Positions 27,726-42,900 of a DNA stretch of 64,000 nt are shown piece after piece (positions within the stretch are counted from its first letter, which is position 1; every line of letters begins with the position of its first letter). The translations under genes and the position numbers were made by a program. The notes below the pieces were generated by a model. The model was given only the letters and a program-made list of their open reading frames with translations, did not search any database and was not told the origin of the DNA. The DNA is taken from contig OX393549.1 in the NCBI GenBank assembly GCA_947650365.1, forward strand, positions 28,859,209-28,923,208, in the 5' to 3' direction. The stretch is from Chamaelirium japonicum. Lineage: Eukaryota > Streptophyta > Magnoliopsida > Liliales > Melanthiaceae.

Positions 27726-30700
27726 CACACGATCTATTCTAATTCATTCGTAGGATCCATTCTAATTCATTCATACAATCTATTCTATTTCATTCGTACG
27801 ATCCATTCTTACTCATTCGTATGATCCATTCTACTTCATTCGGACGAATGTATCCATTCTAATTTATTCGTACGATCCATTCTAATTCATTCATATGATC
27901 CATTCTAATTCATTCGTATGATCTATTCTTATTCATTCGCACGATCCAGTCTAATTGATTCGCACGATCCATTCTAATTCATTCGCACGAATGTATCCAT
28001 TCTAATTCATTCGTACGATCCATTCTAATTCATTAATATGATCCATTCTAATTCATTCGTACGACCCAATCGAATTCATTCGTAGGATCCATTCTAATTC
28101 ATTCGTACAATCTATTCTATTTCATTCGTACGATCCATTCTTACTCATTCGTATGATCCGTTCTAATTCATTCGGACGAATGTATCCATTCTAATTTATT
28201 CGTACGATCCCTTCTAATTCATTCGTACGATCCATTCTAATTCATTCGTAAGATCCATTCTAATTCATTCGTGCGATCCATTCTAATTCATTCGTACGAT
28301 CCATTCTAATTCATTCGTACGATCCATTCTAATTCATTCATACGATCTATTTTAATTCATTCATACAATCCATTCTAATTCTTTCACACGATCCATTCTA
28401 ATTCATTCGTACGATCCATTCTAATTCATTCGTACGATCCATTCTAATTCATTCGTACAATCTATTCTAATTCTTTCACACGATCCATTCTAATTCATTC
28501 GTAGGATCCATTCTAATTCATTCGTACAATGAGTAAGAATGGATCGTACGAATGAAATAGAATGATTGTATGAATGATTTAGAATGGATACATTCGTAGG
28601 ATCCATTCTAATTCATTCGTACGATCCATTCTAATTCATTCGTACGATTCAATTCTAATTCATTCGTACGATCCATTCTAATTCATTCGTATGATCCATT
28701 CTAATTAATTTGTATGATCCATTCTAATTCATTCGTGCGATCCATTCTAATTCATTCATACAATCCATTCTAATTCATTCGCACGATCCATTCTAATTCA
28801 CTCATACGATCCATTCTAAAACATTCATACGATCCATTCTAATTCATTTGCACGAATATATCCATTCTAATTCATTCATACGATCCATTCTAATTCCTTC
28901 GTACGATCCATTCTAAATCATTCGTACGATCCATTCTAATTCATTCATACGATCCATTCTAATTCATTCTTACGATCCATTCTAATTCATTCGCACAATT
29001 GTATCCATTCTAATTCATTCGTACGATCCATTCTAATTCATTCGTACGATCCATTCTAATTCATTCGTAAGATCCATTCTAATTCATTCGTACGATCCAT
29101 TCTAATTCATTCGTACGATCCATTCTAATTCATTCGCACGAATGTATCCATTCTAGTTCATTCGTACGATCCATTCTAATTCATTCGTACGATCCATTCT
29201 AATTCATTCGCACGATCCATTCTAATTCATTCGTACGATCCATTCTAATTCATTCATACGATCCATTCTAATTCATTCGTACGATCCATTCTAATTCATT
29301 TGCACAAATGTATCCATTCTAATTCATTCGTACGATCCGTTCTAATTCATTCGCACGATCCATTCTAATTCATTCGTACGATCCATTCTAATTCATTCGC
29401 ACGATCTGTTCTTATTCATTCGCACAATCCATTCTAATTCATTCGCACGAATGTATCCATTCTAATTCATTCGTACGATCCATTCTAATTCATTCGTACG
29501 ATCCATTCTAATTCATTCGTATGATCCATTCTAATTAATTCTTATGATCCATTCTAATTCACTCATACGATCCATTCCAATACATTCATACGATCCATTC
29601 TAATTCATTTGCACGAAGATATCCATTCTAATTCATTCGTACGATCCATTCTAATTCATTCGTACGATCCATTCTAATTCATTCGTACGATCCATTCTAA
29701 TTCATTCATACGATCTATTCTAATTCATTCATACAATCCATTCTAATTCTTTCACACGATCCATTCTAATTCATTCGTACGATCCATTCTAATTTATTCG
29801 CACAATCCATAATGGATCATACGAATGAGTAAGAATGGATCGTACGAATGAAATAGAAAGGATTGTGCGAATGAATTAGAATGGACCGTACGAATGAATT
29901 AGACGTACGAATGAATTAGAATGGATACATTCGTGCGAATAAATTAGAATGGATCATACGAATGAGTAAGAATGGATCATCATTCTAATTCATTCGTATG
30001 ATCCATTCTAATTCATTTGTATCTATTCTATTTCATTCGCACGATCCATTCTAATTCATTCGCGCAATCTATTCTAATTCATTCGTACGATCCATTCTAA
30101 TTCATTCGTACGATCCATTCTAATTCATTCATACAATCCATTCTAATTTATTCGCACGAATGTATCCATTCTAATTCATTCGTACGATCCATTCTAATTC
30201 ATTCGCACAATCTATTCTAATTCATTCATACGATCCATTCTAATTCATTTGCACGAATGTATCCATTCTAATTCATTCATACGATCCATTCTACTTCATT
30301 CGTACTATCCGTTCTAAATCACTCATACGATCCATTCTAATTCATTCATACGATCCATTCTAATTCATTTGCACGAATATATCCATTCTAATTCATTCGT
30401 ACGATCCATTCTAATTCCTTCGTACGATCCATTCTAATTCCTTCGTACGATCCATTCTAATTCCTTCGTACGATACATTCTATTTCATTCGTATGATCCA
30501 TTCTAATTCCTTCATACGATCCATTCTAATTCCTTCGTATCCATTCTAATTCACTCATACGATCCATTCTAATTCATTCGTACGATCCATTCTAATTCAT
30601 TCATACAATCCATTCTAATTCATTCGCACGAATGTATCCATTCTAATCCATTCGTACGATCCATTCTAATCCATTCGTACGATCCATTCTAATTCATTCG

Positions 30701-32417
30701 CATGAATGTAACCATTCTAATTCATTCATTTGATCCATTCAAATTCATTCGTACGATCCATTCTAATTCATTCATCCGATCCATTCTAATTCATTCGCAC
30801 GAATGCATCCATTCTAATTCATTCGTACGATCCATTCTAATTCATTCGTACGATCCATTCTAATTCATTCGTACGATCCATTCAAATTCATTCGTACGAT
30901 CCATTCTAATTCATTCGTAAGATCCATTCTAATTCATTCGTACGATCCATTCTAATTCATTCGTACGATGCATTCTAATTCATTCGCACAAATGTATCCA
31001 TTCTAGTTCATTCGTACGATCCATTCTTGTTCATTCGTACGATCCATTCTAATTCATTCGTACGATCCATTCTAATTCATTCGTATGATCCATTCTAATT
31101 AATTCGTATGATCCATTCTAATTCATTCGTACGATCCATTCTAATTCATTCATACAATCCATTCTAATTCATACGCACGAATGTATCCATTCTAATTAAT
31201 TCGTACGATCCATTCTAATTCATTCGTATGATCCATTCTCATTCATTCGCACGATCCAGTCTAATGTATTCGCACGATCCATTCTAATTCATTCGCACGA
31301 ATGTATCCATGAATTCATTCGTACGATCCATTCTAATTCATTAATATGATCCATTCTAATTCATTCGTACGATCCATTCTAATTCATATGCACAAAGGTA
31401 TCCATTCTAATCCATTCGTAGGATCCATTCTAATCCATTCGTACGATCCATTCTAATTCATTCGTACGATCCATTCTAATTCATTCGCTCGAATGTATCC
31501 ATTCTAATCCATTCGTACGATCCATTCTAATCCATTCGTTCGATCCATTCTAATTCATTCGCATGAATATAACCATTCTAATTCATTCATTTGATCCATT
31601 CTAATTCATTCGTACGATCCATTCTAATTTATTCGTCCGATCCATTCTAATTCATTCGCACGAATGTATCCATTCTAATTCATTCGTATGATGCATTCTA
31701 ATTAATTCGTACGATCCATTCTAGTTCATTCGTAAGATCCATCATAATTCATTCATACGATCCATTCTAATTCATTCGTACGATCCATTCTAATTCATTC
31801 GCACGAATGTATCCATTCTAGTTCATTCGTACGATCCATTCTAATTCATTCGTAAGATCCATTCTAATTCATTCGTACGATCCATTCTAATTCATTCGTA
31901 CGATCCATTCTAATTCATTCGCACGAATGTATCCTTTCTAGTTCATTCGTACGATCCATTCTAATTCATTCGTACGATCCATTCTAATTCATTCGCACGA
32001 TCCATTCTAATTCATTCGTACGATCCATTCTAATTCATTCATACGATCCATTCTAATTCATTCGTACGATCCATTCTAATTCATTCGCACAAATGTATCC
32101 ATTCTAATTCATTCGTATGATCCATTCTAATTCATTCGCACGATCCATTTTAATTCATTCGTACAATCCATTCTAATTCTTTCACACGATCCATTCTAAT
32201 TCATTCGTACGATCCATTCTAATTCATTCGCACGATCCATTCTAATTCATTCATACGATCCATTCTAATTCATTCATACGATCCATTCTAATTCATTCGT
32301 ACGATCCATTCTAATTCATTCGCACAAATGTATCCATTCTAATTCATTCGTACGATCCATTCTAATTCATTCGCACGATCCATTCTAATTCATTCATACA
32401 ATCCATTCTAATTCTTT
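27726..32417 (+). repeat. Higher-order repeat unit, copy 2 (about 4.69 kb)
   Basis: It carries the same ordered markers as copy 1, at about 28070, 28530, 29811, 30535 and 31383. The extra length lies mostly between about 31500 and 32400, where CGCACGAATGTATCC-containing runs are expanded. Confidence 0.82.
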
Positions 32418-33150
32418 CACACGATCTATTCTAATTCATTCGTAGGATCTATTCTAATTCATTCGTACGATCCATTCTTACTCATTCGTATGATCCATTC
32501 TACTTCATTCGGACGAATGTATCCATTCAAATTTATTCGTACGATCCATTCTAATTCATTCGTACGATCCATTCTAATTCATTCATATGATCCATTCTAA
32601 TTCATTCGTATGATCTATTCTTATTCATTCGCACGATCCAGTCTAATTGATTCGCACGATCCATTCTAATTCATTCGCACGAATGTATCCATTCTAATTC
32701 ATTCGTACGATCCATTCTAGTTCATTAATATGATCCATTCTAATTCATTCGTACGATCCATTCGAATTCATTCGTAGGATCCATTCTAATTCATTCGTAC
32801 AATCTATTCTATTTCATCCGTACGATCCATTCTTACTCATTCGTATGATCCATTCTAATTCATTCGGACGAATGTATCCATTCTAATTCATTCGTACGAT
32901 CCATTCTAATTCATTCGTAAGATCCATTCTAATTCATTCGTACGATCCATTCTAATTCATTCGTACGATCCATTCTAATTCATTCGTACGATCCATTCTA
33001 ATTCATTCATACAATCCATTCTAATTGTTTCACACGATCCATTCTAATTCATTCGTACGATCCATTCTAATTCATTCGTACAATCCATTCTAATTCTTTC
33101 ACACGATCCATTCTAATTCATTCGTAGGATCCATTCTAATTCATTCGTAC
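32418..33150 (+). repeat. Higher-order repeat unit, copy 3 (partial)
   Basis: It begins with the same CACACGATCTATTC marker and runs to the AATGAGTAAGAATGG switch at 33150. Where copies 1 and 2 return to plus after about 70 bp, this copy continues in minus orientation into the next domain. The 51.1-kb region shows the same continuation. Confidence 0.78.
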
Positions 33151-36100
33151 AATGAGTAAGAATGGATCGTACGAATGAAATAGAATGGATTGTATGAATG
33201 ATTTAGAATGGATACATTCGTGCGAATGAATTAGAATGGATTGTGCGAATGAATTAGAATGGATCGTACGAAGGAATTAGAATGGATCGCGTGAAAGAAT
33301 TAGAATGGATTGTATGAATGAATTAGAATAGATTGTATGAATGAATTAGAATGGATCGTACGAAGGAATTAGAATGGATCGTACGAATGAATTAGAATGG
33401 ATCGTACGAATGAATTAGAATAGATCGTACGAATGAATTAGAATGGATTGTACGAATGAATTAGAATCGATCGTGTGAAAGAATTAGAATGGATCGTACG
33501 AATAAATTAGAATGGATCGTGCGAATGAATTAGAATGGATCGTACGAATGAATTAGAATGGATCGTGCTAATGAATTAGAATGGATCGTACCAATGAGTA
33601 AGAATGGATCGTACGAATGAAATAGAATGGATTGTGCGAATGAATTAGAATGGATCGTACGAATGAATTAGAATGGATCGTGTGAAAGAATTAGAATGGA
33701 TTGTATGAATGAATTAGAATAGATCGTATGAATGAATTAGAATGGATCGTACGAATGAATTAGAATGGATCGTGCGAATGAATTAGAATGGATCGTACGA
33801 ATGAATTAGAATGGATACATACGTGCGAATGAATTAGAATGGATCGGACGAATGAATTAGAATGGATCGTACGAATGAATTAGAATGGATCAAATGAATG
33901 AATTAGAATGGATCGTACGAATAAATTAGAATGCATCGTACGAAAGAATTAGAATGGATATATTCGTACGAATGAATTAGAATGGATCGTATGAATGAAT
34001 TAGAATGGATCGTATGAGTGAATTAGAACGGATAGTACGAATGAAGTAGAATGGATCGTATGAATGAATAAGAATGGATACATTCGTGCGAATGAATTAG
34101 AATGAATCGTATGAATGAATTGGAATAGATTGTGCGAATGAATTAGAATGGATCGTACGAATGAATTAGAATGGATACATTCGTGCGAATAAATTAGAAT
34201 GGATTGTATGAATGAATTAGAATGGATCGTACGAATGAATTAGAATGGATCGTACGAATGAATTAGAATAGATTGCACGAATGAATTAGAATGGATCGTG
34301 CGAATGAAATAGAATGGATACAAATGAATTAGAATGGATCATACGAATGAATTAGAATGACGATCCATTCTTACTCATTCGTATGATCCATTCTAATTTA
34401 TTCGCACGAATGTATCCATTCTAATTCATTCGTACGGTCCATTCTAATTCATTCGCACAATCCATTCTATTTCATTCGTACGATCCATTCTTACACATTC
34501 GTATGATCCATTTTGGATACATTCGTGCGAATGAATTAGAATGGATCATACGAATGAGTAAGAATGGATCGTACGAATGAAATAGAATGGATTGTGCGAA
34601 TGAATTAAAATGGATCGTACGAATGAATTAGAATGGATCGTGTGAAAGAATTAGAATGGATTGTATGAATGAATTAGAATACATCGTATGAATGAATTAG
34701 AATGGATCGTACGAATGAATTAGAATGGATTGTACGAATGAATTAGAATGGATACATTCGTGCGAATGAATTAGAATGGATACATTCGTGCGTAAGAATT
34801 AGAATAGATCGTATGAATGAATTAGAATGGATCCTATGAATGAATTAGAATGGATCGTGCGAATGAATTAGAATGGATCGTACGAATGAATTAGAATGGA
34901 TCGTGCTAATGAATTAGAATTGATTGAACGAATGAATTAGCATGGATTGTGCTAATGAATTAGAATGGAACGTACGAATGAATTAGAATGGATCGTGTGA
35001 AAGAATTAGAATGGATTGTATGAATGAATTAGAATGAATTCGTACGATCCATTCCAATTCATTCGCACGATCCATTCTAATTCATTCATACGATCCATTC
35101 TAATTCATTCATACAATCCATTCTAATTCTTTCACACGATCCATTCTAATTCATTCGTAGGATCCATTCTAATTCATTCGTACAATCTATTCTATTTCAT
35201 TCGTACGATCCATTATTACTCATTCGTATGATCCATTCTAATTCATTCGGACGAATGTATCCATTCTAATTTATTCGTACGATCCATTCTAATTTATTCG
35301 TACGATCCATTCTAATTCATTCGTATGATCCATTCTTACTCATTCGTATGATCCATTCTAATTCATTCGTACGATCCATTCTAATTCATTCGTATGATCG
35401 ATTCTAATTCATTCGCACTATCCATTCTAATTCATTCATACGATCCATTCTAATTCATTCGTATGATCCATTCTAATTTATTCTTTCAAATATATCCATT
35501 CTAATTCATTCGTACGATCCATTCTAATTCATTCGCACGATCCATTCTAATTCATTCGCACGAATGTATCCATTGTAATTCAATTGCACGATCCATTCTA
35601 ATTCATTCCTATGATCCATTCTAATTCATTTGTACGGTCCATTCTAATTCATTCATACAATCCATTTAGATTCATTCGCACAAATGTATCCATTCAAATT
35701 CATTCGTACGATCTATTCTACGATCCATTCTAATTCATTCGTATATTCCATTCTAATTCATTAGTACGATCCATGCTAATGAATTAGAATGGATCGTACG
35801 ATCCAATCTAATTCATTCATACGATCCATTCTTACTCATTCGTATGATCCATTCTAATTCAATCGTACGATCCATTCTAATTCATTCGTACGATCCATTC
35901 TAATTCCTTCGTACGATCCATTCTAATTTATTCGTACGATCCATTCTAATTCCTTCGTACGATCCATTCTAATTCATTCGTACAATCTATTCTAATTCAT
36001 TCGTACGAATGGATACATTCGTGTGAATGAATTAGAATGGATCGTACGAATGAGTAAGAATGGATCGTACGAATGAAATAGAATGGATTGCACGAATGAA

Positions 36101-39100
36101 TTAGAATTGATCGTACGAATGAATTAGAATGGATCGTGCGAATGAATTAGAATGGATCGTACGAATGAATTAGAATGGATCGTACGAATGAACTAGAATG
36201 GATACATTCGTGCGAATGAATTAGAAAGGATCGTACGAATGAATTAGAATGGATCGTACGAATGAATTAGAATGGATACATTCGTGCGAATGAATTAGAA
36301 TGGATCGGACGAATGAATTAGAATGGATCGAACGAATGAATTAGAATTGATCATACGAATAAATTAGAATGGATCGTGCGAATGAATTAGAATGGATCGA
36401 ACGAATGAATTAGATTGGATCGTACGAATGAGTAAGAATGGATCGTACGAATGAATTAGAATGGATTAGAATGGATCGTACGAATGAAATAGAATAGATT
36501 GTACGAATGAATTAGAATGGATTCGTACGAATGAATTAGAATGGATACATTCGTGCGAATGAATTAGAATGGATCGTACCAATGAGTAAGAATGGATCGT
36601 ACGAATGAATTAGAATGGATCGTACGAAGGAATTAGAATGGATCGTACAAATGAATTAGAATAGATCGTACGATTGAATTAGAATGGATCATACGAATGA
36701 GTAAGAATGGATCCTATGAATGAATTAGATTGGATCGTACGATCCATTCTAATTCATTAGCATGGATCGTACTAATGAATTAGAATGGAATATACGAATG
36801 AATTAGAATGGATCGTAGAATGGATCGTACGAATGAATTTGAATGGATACATTTGTGTGAATGAATCTAAATGGATTGTATGAATGAATTAGAATGGACC
36901 ATACGAATGAATTAGAATGGATCATACGAATTAATTAGAATGGATCGTATGAATGAATTAGAATGGTTACATTCGTGCGAATGAATTAGAATGGATCGTA
37001 CGAATGAATTATATTCGTGCAAATGAATTAGAATGGATCGTACGAATGAATTAGAATGGATCATACGAATTATTTAGAATGGATCTTACGAATGAATTAG
37101 AATGGATCGTACGAATGAATAAGAATGGATCGTACGAATGAATTAGAATGGATCGTGCGAATGAATTAGAATGGATCGTACGAATGAATTAGAATAGATC
37201 GTACGAATGGATTAGAATGGATACATTCGAGCGAATGAATTAGAATGGATCGTACGAATGAATTAGAATGGATCATCCGAATGAGTAAGAATGGATCGTA
37301 CGAATGAATTAGAATGGATCGTACGAATGAATTAGAATGGATCGTACGAATAAATTAGAATGGATACATTCGTTCGAATGAATTAGAATGGATCATACGA
37401 ATGAGTAAGAATGGATCGTACGAATGAAATAGAATAGATCGTACGAATGAATTTGAATGGAATATACGAATGAATTAGAATGGATCGTACGAATGAATTA
37501 GAATGGATCGTATGAATGAATTAGAATGGATCGTACGAATGAATTAGAATGGATCGTGTGAATGAATTCGAATGGATCGTACGATCCATTCTAATTCATT
37601 CATACAATCCATTCTAATTCATTTGCACGAATGTATCCATTCAAATCCATTCGTACGATCCATTCTAATCCATTCGTACGATCCATTCTAAGTCATTCGC
37701 ACAAATGTATCCATTCTAATTCATTCGTACGATCCATTCTAATTCATTCGTACGATCCATTCTTATTCATTCATATGATCCATTCTAATTAATTCGTATA
37801 ATCCATTCTAATTCATTCGTACGATCCATTCTAATTCATTCGTACGATCCATTCTAATTCATTCGTACGATCCATTCTAATTCATTCGTATGATCCATTC
37901 TAATTAATTCGTATGATCCATTCTAATTCATTCGTACGATTCATTCTAATTCATTCGCACAATCCTTTCTAATTCATTCGCACAAGCCATTCTATTTCAT
38001 TCGTACGATCCATTCTTACTCATTGGTACGATCCATTCTAATTCATTCGCACGAATGTATCCATTCTAATTCAATCGTACGAATCCATTCTAATTCATTC
38101 ATTCAATCCATTCTATTTCATTCGTTCGATCCATTCTTACTCATTCGTATGATCCATTCTAATTCATTCGCACGAATGTATCCATTCTAAATCATTCGTA
38201 CGATCCATTCTAATTCATTTGTACGATCCATTCTAAATCATTCGTACAATCCATTCTATTTCATTCGTACGATCAATTCTAATTCATTCTATTTCATTCG
38301 TACGATCCGTTCTAATTCACTCATACGATCCATTCTAATTCATTCATACGATCCATTCTAATTCATTTGCACGAATATATCTATTCTAATTCATTCGTAC
38401 GATCAATTCTAATTCATTCGCACGAATGTATCCATTCTAATTCATTCGTACGATCCATTCTAATTCATTCATACGATCCATTCTAATTAATTCATACAAT
38501 CCATTCTAATTCTTTCACACGATCCATTCTAATTCATTCGTAGGATCCATTCTAATTCATTCGTACAATCTATTCTATTTCATTCGTACGATCCAATCTT
38601 ACTCATTCGTATGATCCATTCTAATTCATTCGCACGAATGTATCCATTCTAATTCATTCATACGAATCCATTCTAATTCATTCGTACAATCCATTCTATT
38701 TCATTCGTACGATCCATTCTTACTCATTCGTACGATCCATTCTAATTCATTCGTACGATCCATTCTAATTCATTCGCACGATCCATTCTAATTCATTCGC
38801 ACGATCCATTCTTACTCATTCGTATGATCCATTCTTATTTATTCGCACGAATGTATCCATTCTAATTCATTCGTACGTCTAATTCATTCATACGGTCCAT
38901 TCTAATTCATTCGCACAATCCATTCTATTTCATTCGTATGATCCATTCTTACTCATTCGTATGATCCATTATAGATACATTCGTGCGAATGAATTAGAAT
39001 GGATCATACGAAAGAGTAAGAATGGATCGTACGAATGAAATAGAATGGATTGTGCGAATGAATTAGAATGGATCGTACGAATGAATTAGAATGGATCGTG

Positions 39101-41816
39101 TAAAAGAATTAGAATGGATTGTATGAATGAATTAGAATAGATCGTATGAATGAATTAGAATGGATCGTACGAATGAATTAGAATGGATACATTCGTGAAT
39201 GAATTAGAATGGATCGTACGAATGAATTAGAATGGATCGTACGAATGAATTATAATGGATCTTACGAATGAATTAGAATGGATCGTACGAATGAATTAGA
39301 ATGGATCGTACGAATGAATTAGAATGGATACATTTGTGCTAATGAATTAGAATGGATCGTACGAATGAATTAGAATGGATCGTATGAATGAATTAGAATG
39401 GATCGTACGAATGAATTAGAATGGATCGTACGAAGGAATTAGAATGGATCGTACGAATGAATTAGAATAGATCGTACGAATGAATTAAAATGGATCGTAC
39501 GAAGGAATTAGAATGGATCGTACGAATGAATTAGAATGGATATATTCGTGCAAATGAATTAGAATGGATCATATGAATGTATTAGAATGGATCATGTGAG
39601 TGAATTAGAATGGATCGTGCTAATGAATTAGAATGGATTGTATGAATGAATTAGAATGGATCGTACGAATGAATTAGAATGGATAGTACGAATGAACTAG
39701 AATGGATACATTCGTGCGAATGAATTAGAATGGATCGTTCGAATGAATTAGAATGGATCGTGCGAATGAATTAGAATGGATCGTACGAATGAACTAGAAT
39801 GGATACATTCGTGCGAATGAATTAGAATGGATCGTACGAATGAATTAGAATGGATCGTACGAATGAATTAGAATGGATCGTACGAATGAATTAGAATGGA
39901 TATATTCGTGCGAATGAATTAGAATAGATCGGACGAATGAATTAGAATGGATCGAATGAATGAATTAGAATGGATCATACGAATGAACTAGAATGGATAC
40001 ATTCGTGCGAATGAATTAGAATGGATCGTATGAATGAATTAGAATGGATCGTACGAATGAATTAGAATGGATCTTACGAATGAATTAGAATGGATCGTAC
40101 GAATGAATTAGAATGGATACATTCGTGCGAATGAATTAGAATGGATCGGACGAATGAATTAGAATGGATCGTACAAATAAATTAGAATGGATCTTACGAA
40201 TGGATTAGAATAGATACATTCGTGCGAATGAATTAGAATGGATCGGACGAATGAATTAGAATGGATCGTACGAATGAATTAGAATGGATCAAATGAATGA
40301 ATTAGAATGGTTACATTCATGCGAATGAATTAGAATGGATCGTACGAATGGATTAGAATGGATCGTACGAATGGATTAGAATGGATACATTCGAGTGAAT
40401 GAATAAGAATGGATCGTACGAATGAAATTAGAATGGATCGTACGAATGAATTAGAATAGATCGTACGAATGAATTAGAATGGATCGTACGAATGAATTAG
40501 AATGGATCGTGTGAAAGAATTAGAATGGATCGTACGAATGAATTAGAATGGATCATGCGAATGAATTAGAATGGATCGTACGAATGAATTAGAATGGATC
40601 GTGCTAATGAATTAGAATTGATCGAACGAATGAATTAGCAAGGATCGTGCATTCGTACGATCCATTCTAATTCATTCGTAACATCCATTCTAATTCATTC
40701 GTACGATCCATTCTAATTCATTCGTACGATCCATTCTAATTCATTCGCACGAATGTATCCATTCTAGTTCATTCGTACGATCCATTCTAATTTATTCGTA
40801 CGATCCATTCTAATTCATTCATACGATCTATTCTAATTCATTCATACAATCCATTCTAATTCTTTCACACGATCCATTCTAATTCATTCGTACGATCCAT
40901 TCTAATTCATTCGCACAATCCATTCTATTTCATTCGTATGATCCATTCTTACTCATTCGTATGATCCATTCTAATTCATTCGTACGAATGTATCCATAAT
41001 GGATCATACGAATGAGTAAGAATGGATCGTACGAATGAAATAGAATGGATTGTGCGAATGAATTAGAATGAACCGTATGAATGAATTAGAATGGATACAT
41101 TCGTGCGAATGAATTAGAATGGATCGGACGAATGAATTAGAATGGATCGTACGAATGAATTAGAATGAATCGTACGAATGAATTAGAATGGATCGTACGA
41201 ATAAATTAAAATGGATACATTCGTCCGAATGAATTAGAATGGATCATACGAATGAGTAAGAATGGATCGTACGAATGAAATAAAATAGATTGTACGAATG
41301 AATTAGAATGGATCGTGCGAATGAATTAGAATGGATCGTACGAATGAATTAGAATGCATCGTACGAATGAATTAGAATGGATCGTGCGAATGAATTAGAA
41401 TGGATCATATTAATGAATTAGAATGGATCGTACGAATGAATTAGAATGGATACATTCGTGCGGATGAATTAGAAGGGATCGTGCGAATCCAATAGACTGG
41501 ATCGTGCGAATGAATAAGAATGGATCATACGAATGAATTAGAATGGATCGTACGAATTAATTAGAATGAATACATTCGTGCGAATGAATTAGAATGGATT
41601 GTATGAATGAATTAGAATGGATCATACGAATGAATTAGAATGGATCATACGAATTAATTAGAATGGATGATACGAATGAATTAGAATGGATCGTACGAAT
41701 GAATTAGAATGGATCGTACGAATAAACTAGAATGGATCGTACGAATGAACTAGAATGGATACATTCGTGCGAATGAATTAGAATGGATCGTACGAATGAA
41801 TTAGAATGGATCGTAC
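33151..41816. repeat. Mostly minus satellite mosaic
   Basis: Switches near 33150, 34361, 34513, 35039, 35776, 35798, 36008, 36739, 36758, 37580, 38971, 40650, 40998 and 41816. Plus blocks are 35039-35775, 37580-38970 and 40650-40998; the rest is minus. The part from about 33990 to 35755 is the copy of 16990-18697 that lacks the gene fragment. After about 35640 it continues with the ATTTAGATTC monomer that, right of the gene fragment, first appears near 20270. Confidence 0.88.
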
Positions 41817-42241
41817 GATTCATTCTAATTCATTCGTATGATCCATTCTAATACATTCGTACGATTCATGCTAATTCATTCGCACGATCCATTCTAATTC
41901 ATTCGTACGATCCATTCTTATTCATTCATACTATCCATTCTAATTCATTCGCACAATCCATTCTAATTCATTCGTACAATCCATTCTAATTCATTCGTAT
42001 GATCCATTCTAACTCATTCGGTGGATCCATTCTAATTCATTCGTACGATCCATTCTAATTCATTCCCACGATCCATTCTAATTTATTCGTACGATCCATT
42101 CTAATTCATTCGTACGATCTATTCTAATTCATTCGCACGAATGTAACCATTCTAATTCATTCATACGATTCATTCTAATTCATTCGTATGAGCTATTTTA
42201 ATTCATTCGTACGATCCATTCTAATTCATTCGTACGATCCA
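41817..42241 (+). repeat. Family B segment (424 bp)
   Basis: From GATTCATTC to ATTGTAATTC, including AATACATTCG, GATTCATGCTAATTC, AACTCATTCGGTGG and CATTCCCACG markers. The length is exactly the same in copies starting at 19832 and 53977. Confidence 0.88.
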
Positions 42242-42489
42242 TTGTAATTCATTCATACAATCCATTTAGATTCATTCGCACAAATGTATCCATTCAAATT
42301 CATTCGTACGATCCAGTCTAATTCATTCGTACGATCCATTCTAATTCATTCGCACGAATATATCCATTCTAATTCTTTCGTACGATGCATTCTAATTCAT
42401 TTGTACAATCCATTCTAATTCATTCGTACGATCCATTCTAATTCATTCGTACGATCCATTCTAATTCATTCGCACGAATGTATCCACTC

Positions 42490-42900
42490 TAATTCATTCG
42501 TACAATCCATTCTATTTCATTCGTACGATCCATTCTTACTCATTCGTATGATCCATTCTAATTCATTCGTATGATCCATTCTAATTCATTCGTACGATCA
42601 ATTCTAATTCATTCATACGATCTATTCTAATTCATTCGCACGATCCATTCTAATTCATTCATACGATCCATTCTAATTCATTCATACGATCCTTTCTAAT
42701 TCATTCCTATAATCCATTCTAATTCATTCGCCCGATCCATTCTAATTCATTCATACGATCCATTCTATTCGAATGGATCATTCGATCCATTCGAATTCAT
42801 TCTCACGATCCATTCTAATTTATTCATACGATTCATTCTAATTCATTCATACAATGCATTCTAATTCTTTCACACGATCCATTCTAATTCATTCGTACGA
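42490..42900 (+). repeat. Duplicated satellite segment, family A copy 3 (plus half only)
   Basis: This holds the plus half of family A, from the CTATTTC and CTTACTC monomers through the CGCCCG unit and the inverted repeat at 42768 to ATACAATGCATTC. The minus half and its switch, present in the other three copies, are absent. Confidence 0.75.
42768..42795. repeat. Short inverted repeat, CATTCG loop
   Basis: Perfect 11-bp arms TTCGAATGGAT and ATCCATTCGAA around CATTCG. It is preceded by the same CGCCCG-containing monomer as the copies at 4930, 14674 and 63249. Confidence 0.85.

Larger units (their letters stand above)
21379..33150 (+). repeat. Long plus-oriented satellite domain with short minus islets
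   Basis: This is the longest single-orientation domain in the window, about 11.8 kb. It is broken only by minus islets at about 24396-24465, 25685-25850, 28530-28597 and 29812-29980. The islets come in pairs at the same relative positions, which shows that the domain is built from large tandem units. Monomer variants CTAATCC, AATGTAACC and CATTTGATCC cluster in its first 2 kb. Confidence 0.92.
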
